This document shows, piece after piece, positions 60,158 through 64,000 of a stretch of 64,000 bases of DNA. The position numbers and the translations under genes are program-made. This DNA comes from JAVBJN01 sp031546985 (GTDB taxonomy: Bacteria > Bacteroidota > Bacteroidia > Chitinophagales > Chitinophagaceae): contig JAVBJN010000068.1 in assembly GCA_031546985.1 (NCBI GenBank), positions 22,327 through 86,326 on the forward strand, read 5' to 3'. The notes under the pieces are model-generated. The model saw only the letters and a list, made by a program, of their open reading frames with translations, was not told where the DNA came from and made no database searches. How positions within the stretch are numbered: the stretch's first letter is position 1; the number at the start of each line of letters is the position of its first letter.

Positions 60158-60772
60158 TTAATCCATGCCCTGCGTTATGGTCCAGGTACGATCTGCATTA
60201 AGCGTAGCGTTCATCGAAAAAATGGCGTTCGGAAAAACGATCTGTACCGGATTATCAATTCCGGCAGTATCCAGCACCTGACCTTGCTGAAAATCGCCGA
60301 ATGCTATCCAGTATTGCGTATTGGGAGAAAACACAAAATTCATATTGGGCTGGGCCTGTACAGCAAATGTACCTGCACCAGACATCCCTATTCCCACACT
60401 GGCCTGGTTAAGTGGCATGGTATTATCGCACACCACACTAAGCACACCCTGCTGGTTCCCGTTTTTTTGACCAATAAATTTGTAATTCCCATCCAGCTTT
60501 GTGAGTGTAATGGCGTTATTTTCTGTCAGGCTTGTTGGAATAGCTTCGCCGGCATTAAAGATTACGCCAGGCATAAGCGTACCGGGTTTAGCCCAGAAAA
60601 AATAGAACTCGGTATTCCAGGAGATTGGCAATTTGGTATGCGGACCGGCATGCTCCACGCGCCATGCTAAGGTAAAATCATTGGGACTTTGCAGGCTGGG
60701 GTTTCGCTGAAATATGCAAAAATTGCCAGCAGCGTTGGTATTGTTGGCAAAATTGATGGTGAACGTGGCCAT
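60158..60772 (-). CDS. RhiA-like protein
   Basis: From ATG 60772, 204 residues, no signal peptide. Features shared with RhiA of Rhizobium: an opening ATFTINFANNTNAAGNFCIF, the pattern FTLAWRVE ... WNTEFYFFWAKPGTLMPGVI, and NQASVGIGMSGAGTFAVQAQ near the middle. RhiA is an abundant rhizosphere-expressed protein of unknown biochemistry. It converges with rebB across a terminator; association of RhiA-like and Reb proteins is a link worth testing. Confidence 0.7.
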   Translation of the reverse strand: MATFTINFANNTNAAGNFCIFQRNPSLQSPNDFTLAWRVEHAGPHTKLPISWNTEFYFFWAKPGTLMPGVIFNAGEAIPTSLTENNAITLTKLDGNYKFIGQKNGNQQGVLSVVCDNTMPLNQASVGIGMSGAGTFAVQAQPNMNFVFSPNTQYWIAFGDFQQGQVLDTAGIDNPVQIVFPNAIFSMNATLNADRTWTITQGMD

Positions 60773-61076
60773 AATATATGTTTGGTTTAGGAGGCAGAAG
60801 GTATGCAAAAAAAACAGGAATGCTTCCAAAGCCTAATATGACCCCTGTTGCGGTTCATGCCTTACCGGTCGCTCTCCTGGTGAAGAGCGGGATTGCCCGG
60901 AGGCCCAATTTTCGAACCAATTTGTGGGAGATCGCTATGAATAAGAGGATTTTTACGGCATGCAAAATCCAAATTTCTGCAAACCATATACTTTTTACAA
61001 AGTTTTCAATACTTTCAGCTTCCAATGAGTAAAAGTGGTATGGTGCCCTGTCAATTCAAGTTAAGATCAACTAATT

Positions 61077-62435
61077 ATGCCGGCATCTAAATTCATTAAA
61101 AAGATAAGCGAAAGGTGGTTCAGCGTAATCGGTCATTCGACGTTTTTTTCCTTAGAAGCACGCATTTTTCATTCTATCTGTATCGGATTAATAGTGCTGA
61201 CAACCGTTTACGCCCCCTATAACTTTTTTGAAGGACTTTACGTAGGCGCTATCTCGGCCATATTACTGGCAGTTTTTTTCTTTTTCCAATACTATAATTC
61301 CAGGTTTCGCAATAAGCCGCACAGTACTTTCATAGTTGCAGTAGCGGGGATACTGGTTTTTTCGATCAATTATTTTTCCAATTCGGGTATCAATGGCTCC
61401 ACCGACCTCATATGGCCTACCTACCTGCTGTTGGTATTAGCTATTTCGCCCTACCGGCAACACCTTTTATGGGTTGTGGTGTATATAGTAGCGTTTTTAA
61501 TCCTGCACATCGTTGAGTATAATTATCCTTCGCTGGTAAAACACCCTTTTGATCTGGGCAGGGGCCAGTTTATTGACCGGGTTACGGCCTTTCCCATACC
61601 GGTTATATCCATAGCGATTATGATTACTTTCATCAGAAGAAGTTACGATAAGGAGAGAGCGGCGGTCGAAGAAAAAGCCGCCACTATTGAGCTCCGTAAC
61701 GAAGAAATATTGCAGCAAAAAAAACAACTGGAGAGGAGCAATGCAGAAAAAAACAAGTTGCTATCCATCATTTCTCATGACATGCGGGCCCCATTCGGCA
61801 ATATTCAGGCCTATCTGCAATTACTGTCCGAAAACCAATTAAGCAACGAAGAACGCCAGATAGCAGAAAGTGAATTGCTGATCGCTACCGACCAAACGAT
61901 GGAAATGCTTTCCAACCTGCTTTACTGGTCGCAATCGCAAATGAAAGGCACTGCGGTCGATTTAACCAGCGCAAATCTGCTGGCCATACTTGGCAAGACC
62001 ATTGCGATTGAAAAAATGCTGGCCAGGAAAAAAAACATCACCCTTACGTATCAAATAGACGCGGACATAACCGTAATAGCTGATGTAAATATGCTGCAGT
62101 TGGTGACGCGCAATATTATTAATAACGCCATTAAGTTTACGCACCATGGCGGTACAATCCATCTAGATGCGCTGGTATTAACCAATGAGTGCAGGATAAG
62201 TGTAACGGATAACGGCGTTGGTATAGACCAGGGTAAACAAGACACTTTATTCTCCATGACGTCGGGATCGACATTTGGAACGAACAATGAAAAGGGCGTA
62301 GGTCTGGGTTTACCCCTGTGTAAAGAATTTATGGAGCGGCAAGGCGGTCGTATAACGTTTAAAAGCACTCCGGGAAAGGGTTCCAGCTTTTTTATCTTTA
62401 TTCCGCTGAGCCCCACAAAGCCAAATTACGCCTAA
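61077..62435 (+). CDS. Membrane sensor histidine kinase (HisKA type)
   Basis: The 452-residue protein has six or so hydrophobic segments in the first 190 residues (FHSICIGLIVLTTVYAPYNF, VGAISAILLAVFFFFQYYN, TFIVAVAGILVFSINYF, LIWPTYLLLVLAI). A coiled coil follows, then HisKA with His234 in SIISHDMRAPFGNIQAYLQL. The HATPase has VTRNIINNAIKFTHHGG, DNGVGID and KGVGLGLPLCKEFME. No regulator gene is adjacent, so it is an orphan kinase. Confidence 0.9.
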   Translation: MPASKFIKKISERWFSVIGHSTFFSLEARIFHSICIGLIVLTTVYAPYNFFEGLYVGAISAILLAVFFFFQYYNSRFRNKPHSTFIVAVAGILVFSINYFSNSGINGSTDLIWPTYLLLVLAISPYRQHLLWVVVYIVAFLILHIVEYNYPSLVKHPFDLGRGQFIDRVTAFPIPVISIAIMITFIRRSYDKERAAVEEKAATIELRNEEILQQKKQLERSNAEKNKLLSIISHDMRAPFGNIQAYLQLLSENQLSNEERQIAESELLIATDQTMEMLSNLLYWSQSQMKGTAVDLTSANLLAILGKTIAIEKMLARKKNITLTYQIDADITVIADVNMLQLVTRNIINNAIKFTHHGGTIHLDALVLTNECRISVTDNGVGIDQGKQDTLFSMTSGSTFGTNNEKGVGLGLPLCKEFMERQGGRITFKSTPGKGSSFFIFIPLSPTKPNYA

Positions 62436-62525
62436 AAACATCCTATCGTTTTCAAAATGGGGCGAATGGCTAAAAATAACGAGATTTGAAAAGGCAGTGT
62501 AAGCAACCAAACTTAATATTTGATC

Positions 62526-62960
62526 ATGAACGTACAAGAACAAATTGAAGCAAACATGGCCAGCCAGCCCGAGCCTAAACGCAGTGAGATGCAAGCATTG
62601 CACGAACTGATTCTTCGGGTGTCGCCAGCATGCAAATTATGGTTCTTCGATGGCACAAACGATGAAAACAAAATCGTTAGTAACCCCACCATCGGATACG
62701 GGTTTTACACCATAAAATACGCCAATGGCAAAACCAGGGATTTCTTTCAGATTGGTATGAGCGCCAACACAACCGGTATCTCTGTGAATATTATGGGCAT
62801 CAAAGACAAAACGTACCTGGCCCAAACCTATGGCAAAAACCTGGGCAAAGCGAGCGTAACCGGCTATTGCATTAAGTTTAAAACGCTAAAAGACATAAAC
62901 CTTGCTGTGCTTGAAGCTGCGATACGGTATGGGTTTGAAGTGCAACATGAAAAAGATTAA
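62526..62960 (+). CDS. DUF1801 domain protein
   Basis: From ATG 62526, 144 residues. The pattern RSEMQALHELILRVSPACKL, WFFDGTNDENKIVSNPTIGY, YGFYTIKYANGKTRDFFQIG and GISVNIMGI matches DUF1801 (YdhG-like) proteins, a compact alpha/beta fold of unknown function. Same orientation as the kinase upstream with a 90-base gap. Confidence 0.8.
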   Translation: MNVQEQIEANMASQPEPKRSEMQALHELILRVSPACKLWFFDGTNDENKIVSNPTIGYGFYTIKYANGKTRDFFQIGMSANTTGISVNIMGIKDKTYLAQTYGKNLGKASVTGYCIKFKTLKDINLAVLEAAIRYGFEVQHEKD

Positions 62961-63007
62961 CTGATAAAATAAGCCAATGACATTGGCACTCCTCATCAAA
63001 CTTCCCG

Positions 63008-63559
63008 TTACTGTTTCAGGTAGTGCTGCGCCACACATCCCGATTTAAAAATTATGGTATCGACCAGTTTTAAATTCAGGTTTTCATGAAGGCTGCCGGC
63101 ATCCAGCAATCGCCTGCCTCTTCCTATAATCACCGGATGTACAACCAAATGAAATTCGTCGATAAGGCCTGCTGATATCAATTCCGGAAGCATGCTAACG
63201 CTATCTACCGAAATCTTTTTGCCGGGTTGCTGTTTCAGTTTACGTAGTTCGCCCGCGGGATCGCTGCGAACAATCCGTATATTCTCCTGTGTACTGTCCA
63301 ATGACCGTGAAACAACCATTTTATCGATAGCCGTAAGTCTTTCGGCAAATCTAATTTCCTGTGCTGTGCCGGATTTATCTTTTGCTACATCAGCCCAATA
63401 AGGGAACATAAGCTCATACATGACGCGGCCGTAAAAGAGCAGGTCCACATCGTCCATCATGCTGGTAAAGTAATCGTAAAGATCTTCTGTGGGACTAAAA
63501 AGAGTATGATCGCAATAGCCGTCTATGCTAATGTTCATACCAAATGTTACATTTCTCAT
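63008..63559 (-). CDS. Dihydrofolate-reductase-like (RibD C-terminal family) protein
   Basis: The 183-residue protein has RNVTFGMNISIDGYCDHTLF, DVDLLFYGRVMYELMFPYWA, DKMVVSRSLDSTQEN and AGLIDEFHLVVHPVIIGRGR, the RibD_C pattern. The usual Gly-Gly of the NADPH loop is replaced (SVDSVSMLPELI). Common in Bacteroidota with no fixed substrate. A good promoter lies at 63596. Confidence 0.88.
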   Translation of the reverse strand: MRNVTFGMNISIDGYCDHTLFSPTEDLYDYFTSMMDDVDLLFYGRVMYELMFPYWADVAKDKSGTAQEIRFAERLTAIDKMVVSRSLDSTQENIRIVRSDPAGELRKLKQQPGKKISVDSVSMLPELISAGLIDEFHLVVHPVIIGRGRRLLDAGSLHENLNLKLVDTIIFKSGCVAQHYLKQ

Positions 63560-63595
63560 TTTAATGACTTTTGTTTAATTATTGAAGATATATAC

Positions 63596-63603
63596 CAAAA
63601 ATA
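63596..63603 (-). promoter_or_regulatory. -7 promoter box (TATTTTTG)
   Basis: Matches TAnnTTTG on the minus strand, 37 bases before the start codon of the RibD_C-family gene. Confidence 0.55.
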
Positions 63604-63822
63604 AGAGATGCCGTTAATATAGGTGAGGGCGATCCGCGACAAAAGGAGGTTATTTTAAGCCACAGCTATATTCTCAAGAGTCTTTCGATCTTCCATTCAT
63701 TTTAGATAAAAGTATGCTTGTCGGGATGCACCCCTAAAGTTGTCGTTTTTGCACCGGTTAGAATCAGAAATGCTTCTGACCTTTGTATTGCCACCAAATA
63801 ATCAAACTAAATTGGCAACTTT

Positions 63823-64000
63823 ATGAAAAACATATTAACCTTAAGATACCTTATTACATTACTCCTAATCGCAATCATTATGACTGTAGCAGCTCAATCC
63901 AATGCACAACCAATTAAACCTACCAGCAGTGGCTACGCACCAGCTAATGGTACCAAAGTTTATTACGAAGTATACGGCGATGGTAAGCCTATCGTTCTAC
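63823..64000 (+). CDS. Secreted alpha/beta hydrolase, N-terminal part (runs off window)
   Basis: ATG 63823 opens a frame running past the window end. It has a signal peptide (MKNILTLRYLITLLLIAIIM, cleavage near SNAQ) and then YAPANGTKVYYEVYGDGKPI, the usual start of exported alpha/beta hydrolases before the LLHGG oxyanion loop. Only 59 residues are visible. Similar in design to the split hydrolase at 40650. Confidence 0.75.
   Translation, partial: MKNILTLRYLITLLLIAIIMTVAAQSNAQPIKPTSSGYAPANGTKVYYEVYGDGKPIVL

Noticed and set aside
1..64000. CRISPR arrays, rRNA genes and insertion-sequence transposases
   Set aside because: No regularly spaced repeats, rRNA signatures or transposase motifs were seen in the window.

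Overview
The window comes from a member of the Bacteroidota, most likely the family Chitinophagaceae. Supporting evidence: proteins with type IX secretion (T9SS) C-terminal sorting domains at 20.0-24.1 kb; several promoters of the Bacteroidota form TAnnTTTG; LytS/LytTR and propeller-type sensor kinases; and adjacent ArsR-SRPBCC gene pairs typical of this group. The family-level placement is inference from gene style, not from a marker gene.

Layout. 0-6.3 kb is AT-rich accessory DNA. A tRNA-Ser(UGA) gene abuts the 3' remnant of a serine recombinase. Beyond it lie two related secreted transglutaminase-like proteins. The second continues into an RHS-type core and a C-terminal domain with an HExxH zinc-protease motif. 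It is followed by a small exported protein (likely immunity), then a broken copy of the toxin tip and a second immunity-like gene. 6.5-18.5 kb has normal composition: a small membrane protein, a methyltransferase pair, a rifampin-phosphotransferase-like enzyme, and an RND efflux operon ending in a LytS/LytTR two-component system. 18.5-25 kb holds a SemiSWEET gene, a DUF72 gene, two large T9SS cargo proteins and a Cys-rich lipoprotein. 25.8-32.2 kb holds an ABC-F ATPase, a cluster of interspersed repeats, a 1323-aa polylysine-synthetase-type (Pls-type) NRPS, a truncated phosphopantetheinyl transferase, and a 54-aa conserved protein.

32.4-38.6 kb is the most unusual stretch. A caspase-like protease is divergent from a run encoding an unknown protein, a membrane protein, a histidine kinase, a LuxR-type regulator, a TIR-transmembrane-Cys/His-rich fusion and further unknowns. 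Two near-perfect palindromes lie in the divergent promoter region. I regard this as the best candidate for an undescribed cell-fate or defence module.

38.8-51.9 kb carries a conserved flavoenzyme-like protein of unknown function, a frameshifted alpha/beta hydrolase, an ArsR/SRPBCC pair with twin operators, a propeller histidine kinase with its regulator, a 2OG-Fe(II) oxygenase, and two Old Yellow Enzymes plus an aldo/keto reductase divergent from a LysR regulator. 52-58.3 kb carries an AAA ATPase, an acetyltransferase, a second ArsR-headed operon of SRPBCC/DoxX/YdeI-type genes with the same operator geometry, and a DoxX/HxlR divergent pair. 58.4-62.4 kb holds a possible heme-binding protein, a RebB-type R-body protein, a RhiA-like protein and a histidine kinase. 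The window ends with a DUF1801 protein, a dihydrofolate-reductase-like protein and the start of another secreted alpha/beta hydrolase.
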